Shown: one piece after another, positions 43,894 through 52,433 of the stretch
How the letters are laid out: the number at the start of each line of letters is the position of its first letter
How positions within the stretch are numbered: the stretch's first letter is position 1
Notes under the pieces: generated by a model
What the model was told of the DNA's origin: nothing
What the model saw: the letters and a program-made list of their open reading frames with translations, nothing else
Database searches by the model: none
From: a candidate division WOR-3 bacterium
Lineage (GTDB): Bacteria > SDB-A
NCBI GenBank assembly: GCA_016926475.1
Contig: JAFGON010000021.1
Location: forward strand, 1-64,000
Direction: 5' to 3'
Length of the DNA stretch: 64,000 nt
Translations under genes and position numbers: made by a program

Positions 43894-45180
43894 CTAACCA
43901 GTGAAAAAAATGTTTTTGACGAAATCGATTCCAAATGAACTGAGAATGCTCCCGAGAATCAGCGCGATGATAGCAGCCGCTTTGCCGAAGTCTTGCGCTT
44001 TAAGACTGCCTACAAGACGAGGGTCGTCTGACAAGTATGCGCTTGCAGCGAAAAATTCTTCTCCGATTAGAGTATAGTCGCATGCGGCGACAAAGAATGG
44101 CAACTGAGAGGGGTCGGCGGTACCTGAAATCTGGATAGCTCCAATGGAATGACCCGTTTCGGCTAATATCAGAGATTCTGCGTAAAAATGACCCATCAAA
44201 AAAACCGTGGCTGGTTTTTCTCTAACCATTATGCCGTCGACAGCTGCGGCGTAGCCGAATTGGTCTCCCGTAAGGTAGAAAACCGAATTTTCGTCGTAGG
44301 AATCGGGCTTGCCCTCCTGAATATAAGCTTGCCTGACTATTTCCTTCGCAGTGTTATAAGCCACCGGAGCTATGGAAGGAACAGAAAGTTTACTCTCGTA
44401 GTTGGCGACTTTTTTCGCTACTCTGCCCAGAATTATCATACCTGCTATCGTCTGAACGTCGTCCATATCCATAATTCCGGGTATAAAAAGAACATCTTTT
44501 CCCATTTCAGTTGCTCTGCCTATCGCTTCATCTACCGCATCTATTCCGCTCAATTTTCTTATAAAAAAGTTTTTGCCCCTGCCTGCGCTCACAATGAAAA
44601 AAACCAAAAGAGATGCAAATACCAGGCTTCCGGCAAACATTGAAACATTCGCCTTTAAAAACCATGGTTTGTAGTAGCTCATATATTCGGTCACCGACGA
44701 GGTCAATGCTTTTGAACCTTTGAAATAAGCCATTGCATAATAACTGTACTTTCTACCTTCAAGTATATTTTCGTCAAACACAACCAGGGAATCCGCCCTG
44801 ATGACAGCGGTGTCTCGGCCACATATTTTAAACAAGACCAAGCTGTCGGGGCGTCTCCATTGCGCCTGTTCATCGGGGAAGGGGATTTCCGTAATTATTC
44901 CATTTTCCACAGTTGAAAGGCAGAGGCGAATCTCAAAAACCGTCGTCGAAGTCTCCGTCAGTTTTTTTTTCGTCACTTCCACCGTAATAGTGTCTGGAAT
45001 CTTCCAAGCGTAATAATTCTCAGCGATATTCGAACAGGTATCGACGACATTTTCCTGAGTTTTCGATTCTTCAAAAATCCCGGGCAGGATGGAATTCTTC
45101 GTCTTCCTGGCTACAAAATAAGATACACCGGCTGAAAAGAAAAAAAATATAGCGAGAAGAATCCCCATGGTCTTTGACAT
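43894..45180 (-). CDS. Three-span membrane protein, DUF6754-like, unknown function (cluster member A)
   Basis: Transmembrane segments lie near residues 5-24, 180-199 and 400-418. Residues 60-165 look like a fibronectin-type beta domain (VFEIRLCLST, YSYYAMAYFKGSKALTSSVTEY) facing outward. Residues 205-395 form a conserved-looking cytoplasmic domain (GKDVLFIPGIMDMDDVQTIAG, EKPATVFLMGHFYAESLILAE, ACDYTLIGEEFFAASAYLSDD). I recall a DUF6754 family of this shape but could not search. No SD precedes the ATG; a promoter-like and a hairpin-like signal both lie within 45 nt upstream. It heads a tight cluster of four unknown membrane genes. Confidence 0.75.
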   Translation of the reverse strand: MSKTMGILLAIFFFFSAGVSYFVARKTKNSILPGIFEESKTQENVVDTCSNIAENYYAWKIPDTITVEVTKKKLTETSTTVFEIRLCLSTVENGIITEIPFPDEQAQWRRPDSLVLFKICGRDTAVIRADSLVVFDENILEGRKYSYYAMAYFKGSKALTSSVTEYMSYYKPWFLKANVSMFAGSLVFASLLVFFIVSAGRGKNFFIRKLSGIDAVDEAIGRATEMGKDVLFIPGIMDMDDVQTIAGMIILGRVAKKVANYESKLSVPSIAPVAYNTAKEIVRQAYIQEGKPDSYDENSVFYLTGDQFGYAAAVDGIMVREKPATVFLMGHFYAESLILAETGHSIGAIQISGTADPSQLPFFVAACDYTLIGEEFFAASAYLSDDPRLVGSLKAQDFGKAAAIIALILGSILSSFGIDFVKNIFFTG

Positions 45181-45196
45181 ATTTTTAGATTATTTT

Positions 45197-45221
45197 AAAA
45201 AAAAAATCCCGTCAAGGGATT
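45197..45221 (-). promoter_or_regulatory. Hairpin with T10 tract / promoter-like TTGACG upstream of membrane cluster
   Basis: On the minus strand AATCCC, loop TTGAC and GGGATT form a 6-bp stem whose 3-prime arm merges into a run of ten T residues (45206-45197). The loop also reads TTGACG and, 17 nt on, TAATCT stands six nt before the ATG at 45180. It could be an attenuator or a promoter for a leaderless message; sequence alone does not decide. Confidence 0.35.
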
Positions 45222-45330
45222 CTTGCTTTGTATAAGGATATAAAATCATGTAAGGGTCAATTAAATACCAGATGAAAAAACTTACAGATCCTCTTCAAAT
45301 CAACCCATTCCTCTTCCTCGCAAAAAGCTT

Positions 45331-45356
45331 GGAGCGAATTGTCTCATATTCGCTCC
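45331..45356 (-). terminator. Intrinsic terminator-like hairpin after the 69-residue gene
   Basis: GGAGCGAAT, an eight-base loop and ATTCGCTCC form a perfect 9-bp stem. On the minus strand it is followed by AAGCTTTTTG; on the plus strand by a TTTTG-rich stretch. It lies about 50 nt after the stop of the small protein gene and closes the signalling block. Confidence 0.65.
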
Positions 45357-45404
45357 TCGCTTTTGTTTATTTTCGAGTTTCAACAAACCGTGGTTTTAAA
45401 AAAA

Positions 45405-45614
45405 TCAACCCAATTTGTCCCTCAAATACTCGTCTATGTTCCTTTTGAGAATTTCTTCAGCTATTTTCTTCATTCTGTCTAAGAATTCCTGTTTGTCCTC
45501 AATCGCTTTGGCTTGGCTCATACTCAGCCCGGACTTCTTCGCAAGTAAAAGCCTGCCTTCTGTTCCGCCATGTTCTTCGACAATTTTGTAAATCGCCTCA
45601 AGTTTGTCTCCCAT
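45405..45614 (-). CDS. Small helical protein of unknown function
   Basis: Sixty-nine residues, highly charged, predicted almost entirely helical (IYKIVEEHGGTEGRLLLAKK, IAEEILKRNIDEYLRDKLG). The ATG is preceded by GGGAGGAATCC, a strong SD (GGAGG). It lies 13 nt after the REC-PATAN-roadblock gene and directly before a terminator hairpin, so it is the last gene of a signalling operon. I recognise no family. Possible roles are a partner or anti-activator for the roadblock domain, but this is inference only. Confidence 0.65.
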   Translation of the reverse strand: MGDKLEAIYKIVEEHGGTEGRLLLAKKSGLSMSQAKAIEDKQEFLDRMKKIAEEILKRNIDEYLRDKLG

Positions 45615-45627
45615 GGATTCCTCCCTG

Positions 45628-46725
45628 TCAGCCGATTAAGGCTTCTTCGAAACCCGAAAGCGCTTTAGGCATTATGACATTGAGTAAAAGACCCATCGGC
45701 GCTTTTTTCGAATCTAAAAGCATTCCCCACATGAAATCCCCCATTGGTATGACGACAACCATTTTGTCGTCGACCAAATCTATTAAGTAGTATTTTCCCA
45801 GAGGGGGAAATTTGGATTCTTGAAGGGCCTTTTTTAAATAGTTTGTCATCTGATTGAACATAGCGCTTGCGGCAGGTTGGGTGTTAAATCCCGCTACAGA
45901 CTGTCCGTCTTCTGCCGTGAAAATATCTGTCGCCAACAAACCATCTCCGACATCCTTTTTCAGAACTTCTACAGCTTTGTTCAAACCTTGAACATCCATG
46001 TTATCCTCCTTTTCCAAGTCTAAATTTTCAAAAGCGTTCACCATGTCAGCAACTTCGTCTTTTCTCTTGAAAGCCTCGAGCAACAGGTTCTCAAGAGTCA
46101 TTGACACTTTGTCTTCGACCCCTTCGCCCAGGTCACCGATGTCTATTGTCACGTTCTCCCACGTCACTACATCCAGAGCCGCTTCGAGACCTTTTTTGTA
46201 TTTTGTGTTCGCGTCTATTATCTCCCCCGCCCGCAACGACAACCCTCCCCTCTTGTCGCCGGAAGACACCGCCAAAGCGCAGGTCATCTTCTCCATGCCC
46301 ACAATCTGAAGAAAAGTCGACAAATTGATGCCTTTCAAAGTCCCTCTTTTCCTCACCGACAGCTCTGATGTGATTATCTTCAGAAGCTGCTCGAAATCGA
46401 TCGGCTTCTCTATGTAATGTAGTATCCCGCTGCTCTTCACCTTCTTTTCTATGTCGCTTGTCCCGAATGCCGTCATGACGATTATAGGAATAGCTGAAAA
46501 TTTCCTGCTCATGTGGGCTATCAATTTGAAACCGTCTACCTCAGGCATCCTCAGGTCCGTTATGACGAGGTCTATGTCCTGGTTCTTCTCAAGAATACCT
46601 ATGGCGACCCTCCCATTTTCGGCCGTTATTATCTCCGCGCCTTTCATTTTCTTGCTTATCTTCAAACCGTCAGATAGGCTTTTAAGAAAAAGCGCCTCGT
46701 CGTCGACAATCAAAACTTTACTCAT
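45628..46725 (-). CDS. Response regulator with PATAN/DUF4388-like and roadblock/LC7-like domains
   Basis: Receiver domain (KVLIVDDEALF, phospho-acceptor Asp about residue 57 in LVITDLRMPE). A PATAN-type domain (GTLKGINLSTFLQIVGMEKMTCAL, then GGLSLRAGEIIDANTKYKKG, described over residues 135-200) is followed by a C-terminal roadblock/LC7-like module (GDGLLATDIFTAEDGQSVAGF, DDKMVVVIPMGDFMWGMLLD). Such proteins act as scaffold-like regulators in gliding, pili and gas-vesicle control, with roadblock domains binding small GTPases. No DNA-binding domain is present. It follows the NtrC-type regulator after 181 nt. No MglA-like GTPase lies in the window. Confidence 0.75.
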   Translation of the reverse strand: MSKVLIVDDEALFLKSLSDGLKISKKMKGAEIITAENGRVAIGILEKNQDIDLVITDLRMPEVDGFKLIAHMSRKFSAIPIIVMTAFGTSDIEKKVKSSGILHYIEKPIDFEQLLKIITSELSVRKRGTLKGINLSTFLQIVGMEKMTCALAVSSGDKRGGLSLRAGEIIDANTKYKKGLEAALDVVTWENVTIDIGDLGEGVEDKVSMTLENLLLEAFKRKDEVADMVNAFENLDLEKEDNMDVQGLNKAVEVLKKDVGDGLLATDIFTAEDGQSVAGFNTQPAASAMFNQMTNYLKKALQESKFPPLGKYYLIDLVDDKMVVVIPMGDFMWGMLLDSKKAPMGLLLNVIMPKALSGFEEALIG

Positions 46726-46906
46726 ACTTCCCTATTAATCAAATTCAGTGCCAAAACATTCAACTCTGCGATTGCCCTGCATATTGCGGTCTTCGCTGTC
46801 TTAACTACAAAATGCTTTATAGTATTTAAAACGCTCATTTCGAAAAGCTTAATAAAATTCAAAATGAACGGTTCAAAATAGACAAGTGGGCTATTTGATG
46901 CATAAT

Positions 46907-48253
46907 TTACTGACATTTATAACCACGCAGTTTTCTCTTGAGGGTGGAAAGAGAAATTCCAAGGTCTCTCGCGGTCTTGGCTAAATTTCCTCTGTTTTCT
47001 TCCAAAACGCTTTTTATATGCTCGGTCTCCACATCTATGAGCTTAACGGTTTTTTGTCTTGACATCTCGGGGATTCCAAATTTTTTTTCGATACCCAGCA
47101 ACAGCATCTTCGAAGGAAATATCTCGTCGCCAGTCGCCAAAATGACAGCCCTTTCTATTATATTCCTCATTTCTCTCGCGTTTCCATTCCACCCGTAAGC
47201 CATGAGTATTTGGATTTCGCTTTCAGGGATTTTCAGTTCTTTACCGCCGTCAATACTGTTTAAAAAATACAGCGCCAGGTCTCTTATATCCTGCCTTCTC
47301 TCTCTGAGAGGTGGTATTTCGATTCTAATGACATTCAGCCTGTAATAGAGGTCTTTTCTAAAGAGGTTAACTTCCTGGTTCGCGTCTATGTCCGAATTTG
47401 TCGCTGCGATAATTCTCGCGTCGGTTTTTCTCATAACGACGTCACCGAGCCGTCTGAATTTTTTTTCCTCGAGAACCCCTAAAAGTTTCGATTGAAGCGT
47501 CAGGGGCATCTCTCCAATTTCATCGAGAAGAAGTGTCCCTTGATCCGCGACTTCAAAAAGCCCTTTTTTATCCCCTTCGGCTCCCGTGAAAGCCCCTTTC
47601 TTATATCCAAAAAGCTCCGCTTCCACAAGGCTTTCCGGCAGAGCCGAACAGTTGACGCTGACAAAAGGTCCTTTCTTTCTGCTTTTTTTGTGTATTGTTT
47701 TTGCCAATAGCGTCTTACCGGTTCCTGTCTCGCCTGTAATCAGAACGGGAGAATCTGATTTTGCTGCAAAATCTGCCAGTTCCTCAATTTTTGTTTTAAC
47801 CTCCGATGAACCTGCAAAGACAAGATCATCCTCTTCCTTCTGCTTTAAGTACCTCAAGTCTTCAATCCCTCTTTCGAGGTCGATGTGTTTAAGGCTTCTT
47901 TCAACGACGAGGATCAATTCTTCCAAGTTGAAAGGTTTGGACAAATACCAGAAAGCACCGACTTCTATGGCTTTGACAGCATTATCGAAACTCGGGAAAG
48001 CTGTCGAAAATATTATTTTCGCCTTATCGTTGTAACCGAGTATTTTTTCGCATATTTTATATCCCTCTACATCAGGGAGTTTCTGGTCTAAAACCACTAC
48101 ATCAACAGCTTCTTTTGAACATATCTCAAGGCCTTTTCCGCCTGTTTCAGCGGTGAATACTCTCATCCCTCTGCCGCTGAAAAGATCGGAAAGGGTCGAA
48201 GAAAAAATCTCATCGTCGTCTATGACGAGCAGGCTTTTGTCTTTCAGCAGCAT
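46907..48253 (-). CDS. Sigma-54-dependent NtrC-family response regulator
   Basis: Receiver domain (SLLVIDDDEIFSSTLSDLF, phospho-acceptor Asp about residue 56 in VVVLDQKLPD), AAA+ domain (Walker A GETGTGKTLLAK near 173, canonical sigma-54 loop GAFTGA near 216, GTLLLDEIGEMPL, GNAREMRNIIERAV) and a Fis-type HTH (TARDLGISLSTLKRKLRGY). The start adjoins the stop of the soluble PAS kinase with no gap, so the two form a pair. A REC-PATAN-roadblock gene follows. The target genes are unknown; the 181-nt gap downstream contains a near-match to a sigma-54 promoter. Confidence 0.9.
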   Translation of the reverse strand: MLLKDKSLLVIDDDEIFSSTLSDLFSGRGMRVFTAETGGKGLEICSKEAVDVVVLDQKLPDVEGYKICEKILGYNDKAKIIFSTAFPSFDNAVKAIEVGAFWYLSKPFNLEELILVVERSLKHIDLERGIEDLRYLKQKEEDDLVFAGSSEVKTKIEELADFAAKSDSPVLITGETGTGKTLLAKTIHKKSRKKGPFVSVNCSALPESLVEAELFGYKKGAFTGAEGDKKGLFEVADQGTLLLDEIGEMPLTLQSKLLGVLEEKKFRRLGDVVMRKTDARIIAATNSDIDANQEVNLFRKDLYYRLNVIRIEIPPLRERRQDIRDLALYFLNSIDGGKELKIPESEIQILMAYGWNGNAREMRNIIERAVILATGDEIFPSKMLLLGIEKKFGIPEMSRQKTVKLIDVETEHIKSVLEENRGNLAKTARDLGISLSTLKRKLRGYKCQ

Positions 48254-49246
48254 CTATTCACCCTCGGTGAGTTGTATCAGCGCTTCAGTCCCCTTTTTCC
48301 CGCTCCTTATTTGGATTGAACCTCCCATTTTGAACAGGAGGTTTTTTACTATTGTCAAACCCATGCCGGTGCCTTTGGGTTTTATGGTGTAAAAAGGAAA
48401 AAATATCTTTTCGCTTAAATCTTCTGAAATTCCTATTCCGTTGTCTGTAATTTTCAGAAATACCCCTGACTCAGAGAGCGACACTTCAATTTCAATTTTC
48501 GGGTCCTGGGAGCCTTCTACGGCATCCATCGCGTTAGTTATCACGTTCAAGAGGACCTGCTGCAGGGCTCTTTCGTCAGCTTTTGCGAAAATAAACGGTT
48601 CGGTGTATTTAATGCTGAAGCCTATCCGTCTCTTGGTCATGTCTGTGATAATCAACTTGGAAAACTTTTCAAAAAATGACCTCAAACTGAAAGTCTTCAT
48701 CTTGATGTCCTCATGGGCGTTGAAGACTTTAAACATCCTCAACAGATACTCAATTCTGTTAATCTCGGTCAAGACGCTTTCGAGATACTCCAATGTTTTT
48801 TTTTCCGGGAAATTCTGAATGTTTTCTCTTAGAACACTGGCCATCGTCTTTATAGAATTGAGAGGGTTTCCCACTTCATGAGAAAAGCCCGAGAAAATAT
48901 ATCCTATGTTGTCCATGGTCGCGGATGCTTCGGCTATCTTTTGAAGTCTTTCTTTCTCGGTGATATCGTTGACAAGTATTGCCGCGTTTCCCTTCGGCGT
49001 CGAGTATATAGAATAGCCGAGGGTCTTTTCTCCGTAACGGATTTCTCTCTGTCTTTTCTCCGGCCACAGAAGGTTTTTCCCGCTGATGCCGAGAATCTCT
49101 AAAATTTCATCACAGGAAGATGTCTGAAGGATATTTAGCGCGAAATTGTTTACGAAAAGAGTCTTTCTTTTCTCCGCGTCTATCAGGATAAAACCTGTTT
49201 CAATCTTTTCGATGATCTCGACGCATTCGATCTTTTCTAAATCCAA
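48254..49246 (-). CDS. Soluble PAS-domain histidine kinase
   Basis: No transmembrane segment. A PAS domain (IIEKIETGFILIDAEKRKTLFVN) occupies residues 10-100, the DHp helix carries His at about 123 in GFSHEVGNPLNSIK (the common HEIRNPL with G for R), and the HATPase domain includes ITNAMDAVEGSQDPKIEIEV and PKGTGMGLTIVKNL. Length 330 is short but complete. It senses a cytoplasmic cue, presumably through PAS. It is the first gene of a signalling operon that continues with an NtrC-type regulator and starts 40 nt after the large barrel gene. Confidence 0.88.
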   Translation of the reverse strand: MDLEKIECVEIIEKIETGFILIDAEKRKTLFVNNFALNILQTSSCDEILEILGISGKNLLWPEKRQREIRYGEKTLGYSIYSTPKGNAAILVNDITEKERLQKIAEASATMDNIGYIFSGFSHEVGNPLNSIKTMASVLRENIQNFPEKKTLEYLESVLTEINRIEYLLRMFKVFNAHEDIKMKTFSLRSFFEKFSKLIITDMTKRRIGFSIKYTEPFIFAKADERALQQVLLNVITNAMDAVEGSQDPKIEIEVSLSESGVFLKITDNGIGISEDLSEKIFFPFYTIKPKGTGMGLTIVKNLLFKMGGSIQIRSGKKGTEALIQLTEGE

Positions 49247-49286
49247 AAAAACCCCCTGGCCTAATTCTAACAGAAGTTACAGGTAT

Positions 49287-52200
49287 TTAAAACAGGACTT
49301 TTATTCCCGTGGAGAGTTTTTGGTAAGTGCTTTCTTCAAACCTCTTTTCCCCTCCGTAAGAGAAGAAGAATTGTAAATTAGCAGATAAATAGGCGTTGGA
49401 GGTCAAATCCCAGTGCAAGACATAACCCTGACAGTCGGTCGCCCTGAGTTGAGCCGGAATTGTTTTTGTAGAATAGAAGTTATACGTCAGCCCCAATGAA
49501 AAATCAGATCTTAAAGCCCCTGAAAGCGACAAGCCGCCTGACAGATCTGTTTTGTAAAGGTTGAATTCACCTATTCCCGGGTAATTCAGGTAACCCCTGT
49601 ATTTTCTCGCCTCCAATTCGAAGACAAGTCTTGGTTCAAGGCGGCCGAATTCCGCCCCTGCCAAAGTCTTTGTCGTAAACTCTTCGTAACTCGCCGTTTC
49701 GTCCAAAGAAAGCTTTCTGGAAGCATGCCTGTAAAAAGATAAATCCTCCCGGAAGCGAAAATTGGAATCGAATTCGTATCCGGCTGACAAACCGCCCTTC
49801 GATCTTGAAATATCCTCTTCTTCGGGAGAGCTGAAATAGTTCTCTATTTCAAGATACCCCCATATTTCTGAAATTTCACGGATGTATCTCCGGAAACCTG
49901 CGCGTAAAATCCTCGAACCTTTTACTGTGAAGTCTTGCTTCATGGTCTCTTCAGGATGAAAAACAGCCACGGCGAAGGAATTCTCTGAAGAATTTTGCTC
50001 AACAGCTTTTAATGAAAACAAGAAAAGAGTATTTCCTATCTCGGGAGAAAAATCTAAAACAAAGGAAACATCCGTCACCGGTAGAGAAGCGCCTGTCCGC
50101 TCCCACCTTCTTATGTATCTACCCCGAGGGTCAGGATAATAGAAATGGCCTGAGCTGTCATAACTGTAATTTCCTTCGTTTTCTTCAACCTCTTCGAAAA
50201 TAGCCCTTCGAATATAATGTCTCGTTCTGGATAGAGAGTATTCCGTTTTCAGAAAAACTCTTCCCGAACTTGTCATCTGAAACACCGCTTTTCCCAAATA
50301 GAAAGAACTCTGCGGCGATGGGTTCAGGCGTCCGGGAAATTCCCTCTTTTTCGAAGCGTAAAACTCAGAAACGATACTGCTGCTTCTGTAAGACCCCTGA
50401 ACACCCTCTTCCCTTCCGAGGCTGTATCCTTCTTTTCTGTCCGCTGTACATATAATTTTGTCGTCGAAAAGCGCGAATACGCTGAAAACGAACCTTTCTG
50501 AGAGCAAAAAAGCAATTTTAGCCCTGGCTCTGTCCGTGACAAACTTCATTGAATCTTCAGCGTTCTCTCTTGAAAGAGTAAGTTCCGGCCTGAAAATAGA
50601 ATACGCGCATCCGCCAGTCAAAGAAGTATTAACCATGTTTCTTGAATGCTCATACAATTCCGTGGTGGAGTCGATTCTCTGTTCGATCCTGCCCAAAGAA
50701 ATATATTTTGAAGAGTTTCCCAAGATAAGCGAAAGATATATTCTGCTCTTGTCGAAATCTCTGTTTTTTAGAACCCCGGCGTCGCCCCTAAAGACTATTA
50801 CATTTTTCAAAGATAAGCTCAATTCCGATTTCCCCCAAAAACCTCCAGGACACAAAAATGACGAAAAATATTCAATTGGTGATTTATGTCCGTAATCATC
50901 AATCGGCGAAAATCTGTCTTCAAGAGAAACGATTTCCGATCCAAAACTGAAATTATCCCCTGACAGAGAAAGGTTTACGCCAGATGCGTAACCTTGGTTG
51001 TCCTCGTCGTCATCCCCGGAAAATAAATTTTTGTCGTATTCAGACATCGCTCCAGTAACAGAAAACTCGATGTTTCTGTTGCCGAATCCGGCAGACAAAG
51101 CTTCTACAGACTTGCTCTTTGCAGGGCTCACGCGTATCTTTGGGGTATAGTCGCCTGAATTTTCCCCTACATATCTGTACCCGGGAAGAGCGTCATCGTA
51201 AACATAATCCCCTTCGGTCGTATCGACCTTAAGAAATGAAACTTCGTAAGAACCTTTTTCGTATCCTTTGTAAACGTATACTCCGCCTTCCAATTCGTAT
51301 GACCCTCTTCTCTGACCCACAAAAACACCGGCGTCGATCCATGCCTTGTCTATTGAGTCGCCGAGGTTCTCCAGGATTCCTATTGTCCTGTCGCTTAAGC
51401 TGAATCCGAAAGGCGCTTCTTTGACGTCGAAAAGTCCGGCTCTGTCGTATTTGACAAAAAAATCTCCTAAAAGAGCTTTTAGCGATACTGAATGAGAAAA
51501 CCTTCTAAAAGCGTTTCCCGAAGCTTTATAAAAAACGACCACTCTGTCTTCGTCTTCGAGTTCTACATCCGATGAAAACGTTATAAAAGCTCCGTTGAGG
51601 TTTACAATTCTGTAATCTTCCGAACCGAGAGGTAGCCCGTTAAGATAAACCCTTTCACTTCCAGGGACTAAATTCCTGTTGTCTGAACTCTCTAGAATCG
51701 CGTAAGGTCCCTGAAAACCGAACTGGACCTCTATTGTGACAACTCTCGACTCCTCTTTAACTTCCCCGTAAGATGCCCCCGCCGAGAAATTCGAGCTGTT
51801 TATCTCTGCACGAGCTCCTAAAATATCGTCGGATAACTCTCCCGCCAGACCTAAATACCTTTGTTCTTCGATATCTCCGAGTGAAGCGCAAAACACAGGA
51901 GATTCGAGGGAAAGAAGAATTTTATCTAAATCTCCAAGCGGAACTGGGCCTTCATCTCCTCTACTGCTTATCTGTCCTCCGATCGACCAGTAGTCGTCTA
52001 CTTCACCTGTGAAATTTACCGCCAAATCCTGTCTGATTTCTCCTTTTCCGGCACCGTTCCAAGAAAAACCGAAAGTTTTTTCCCCGCCAATTTCAATTTC
52101 CTCATTTTCTTCCAGTGCATTTACAGCCTCCAAGTCCAAAACATTGGTTGTGTCTTGAATCTGAACAGGTGAAAAAACCGCGTAAACTCTTTGAGAAAAC

Positions 52201-52433
52201 TCAAAAACAGGCACGTATTTAATCGTCAGTGTTTCCATAAACGTATCTGGGAAAAATATAGTTCCATTGACAGGGTCTATTTCAGCAGTTGGAACGAAGG
52301 GATCTATCTGAACCGAATTTATTACAGCCGGTCCGTCGCTAAAATAGTGCAAACCCTGAAACGGCGGATAAATTGTATCTTGAGAAAAAACGAAAGCTTC
52401 GATAAGTAAAAAAAACGTCTGCACTATATCCAA
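49287..52433 (-). CDS. Very large outer-membrane beta-barrel protein, SprA-like style
   Basis: A 1048-residue exported protein: hydrophobic start MDIVQTFFLLIEAFVFSQ, then hundreds of short amphipathic strands alternating with polar turns, and a final aromatic strand ending in KVLF, the outer-membrane C-terminal signature. An early unit reads GFQGPYAILESSDNRNLVPG, SERVYLNGLPLGSEDYRIVN and GAFITFSSDVELEDEDRVVV. This resembles the repeated VPGSExVYLNG...DYxI...G.I.F unit in SprA-like translocon proteins of FCB-group bacteria. The likeness is by eye. Its ATG lies ten nt inside the end of ndk, so it is translationally coupled to that gene. The downstream kinase gene is close. Confidence 0.65.
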   Translation of the reverse strand: MDIVQTFFLLIEAFVFSQDTIYPPFQGLHYFSDGPAVINSVQIDPFVPTAEIDPVNGTIFFPDTFMETLTIKYVPVFEFSQRVYAVFSPVQIQDTTNVLDLEAVNALEENEEIEIGGEKTFGFSWNGAGKGEIRQDLAVNFTGEVDDYWSIGGQISSRGDEGPVPLGDLDKILLSLESPVFCASLGDIEEQRYLGLAGELSDDILGARAEINSSNFSAGASYGEVKEESRVVTIEVQFGFQGPYAILESSDNRNLVPGSERVYLNGLPLGSEDYRIVNLNGAFITFSSDVELEDEDRVVVFYKASGNAFRRFSHSVSLKALLGDFFVKYDRAGLFDVKEAPFGFSLSDRTIGILENLGDSIDKAWIDAGVFVGQRRGSYELEGGVYVYKGYEKGSYEVSFLKVDTTEGDYVYDDALPGYRYVGENSGDYTPKIRVSPAKSKSVEALSAGFGNRNIEFSVTGAMSEYDKNLFSGDDDEDNQGYASGVNLSLSGDNFSFGSEIVSLEDRFSPIDDYGHKSPIEYFSSFLCPGGFWGKSELSLSLKNVIVFRGDAGVLKNRDFDKSRIYLSLILGNSSKYISLGRIEQRIDSTTELYEHSRNMVNTSLTGGCAYSIFRPELTLSRENAEDSMKFVTDRARAKIAFLLSERFVFSVFALFDDKIICTADRKEGYSLGREEGVQGSYRSSSIVSEFYASKKREFPGRLNPSPQSSFYLGKAVFQMTSSGRVFLKTEYSLSRTRHYIRRAIFEEVEENEGNYSYDSSGHFYYPDPRGRYIRRWERTGASLPVTDVSFVLDFSPEIGNTLFLFSLKAVEQNSSENSFAVAVFHPEETMKQDFTVKGSRILRAGFRRYIREISEIWGYLEIENYFSSPEEEDISRSKGGLSAGYEFDSNFRFREDLSFYRHASRKLSLDETASYEEFTTKTLAGAEFGRLEPRLVFELEARKYRGYLNYPGIGEFNLYKTDLSGGLSLSGALRSDFSLGLTYNFYSTKTIPAQLRATDCQGYVLHWDLTSNAYLSANLQFFFSYGGEKRFEESTYQKLSTGIKVLF

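Noticed and set aside
46722-46916. Minus-strand 64-codon open frame in the gap between two regulator genes
   Set aside because: Low complexity, no SD, overlaps both neighbours by a few bases; the gap is better explained as promoter DNA.
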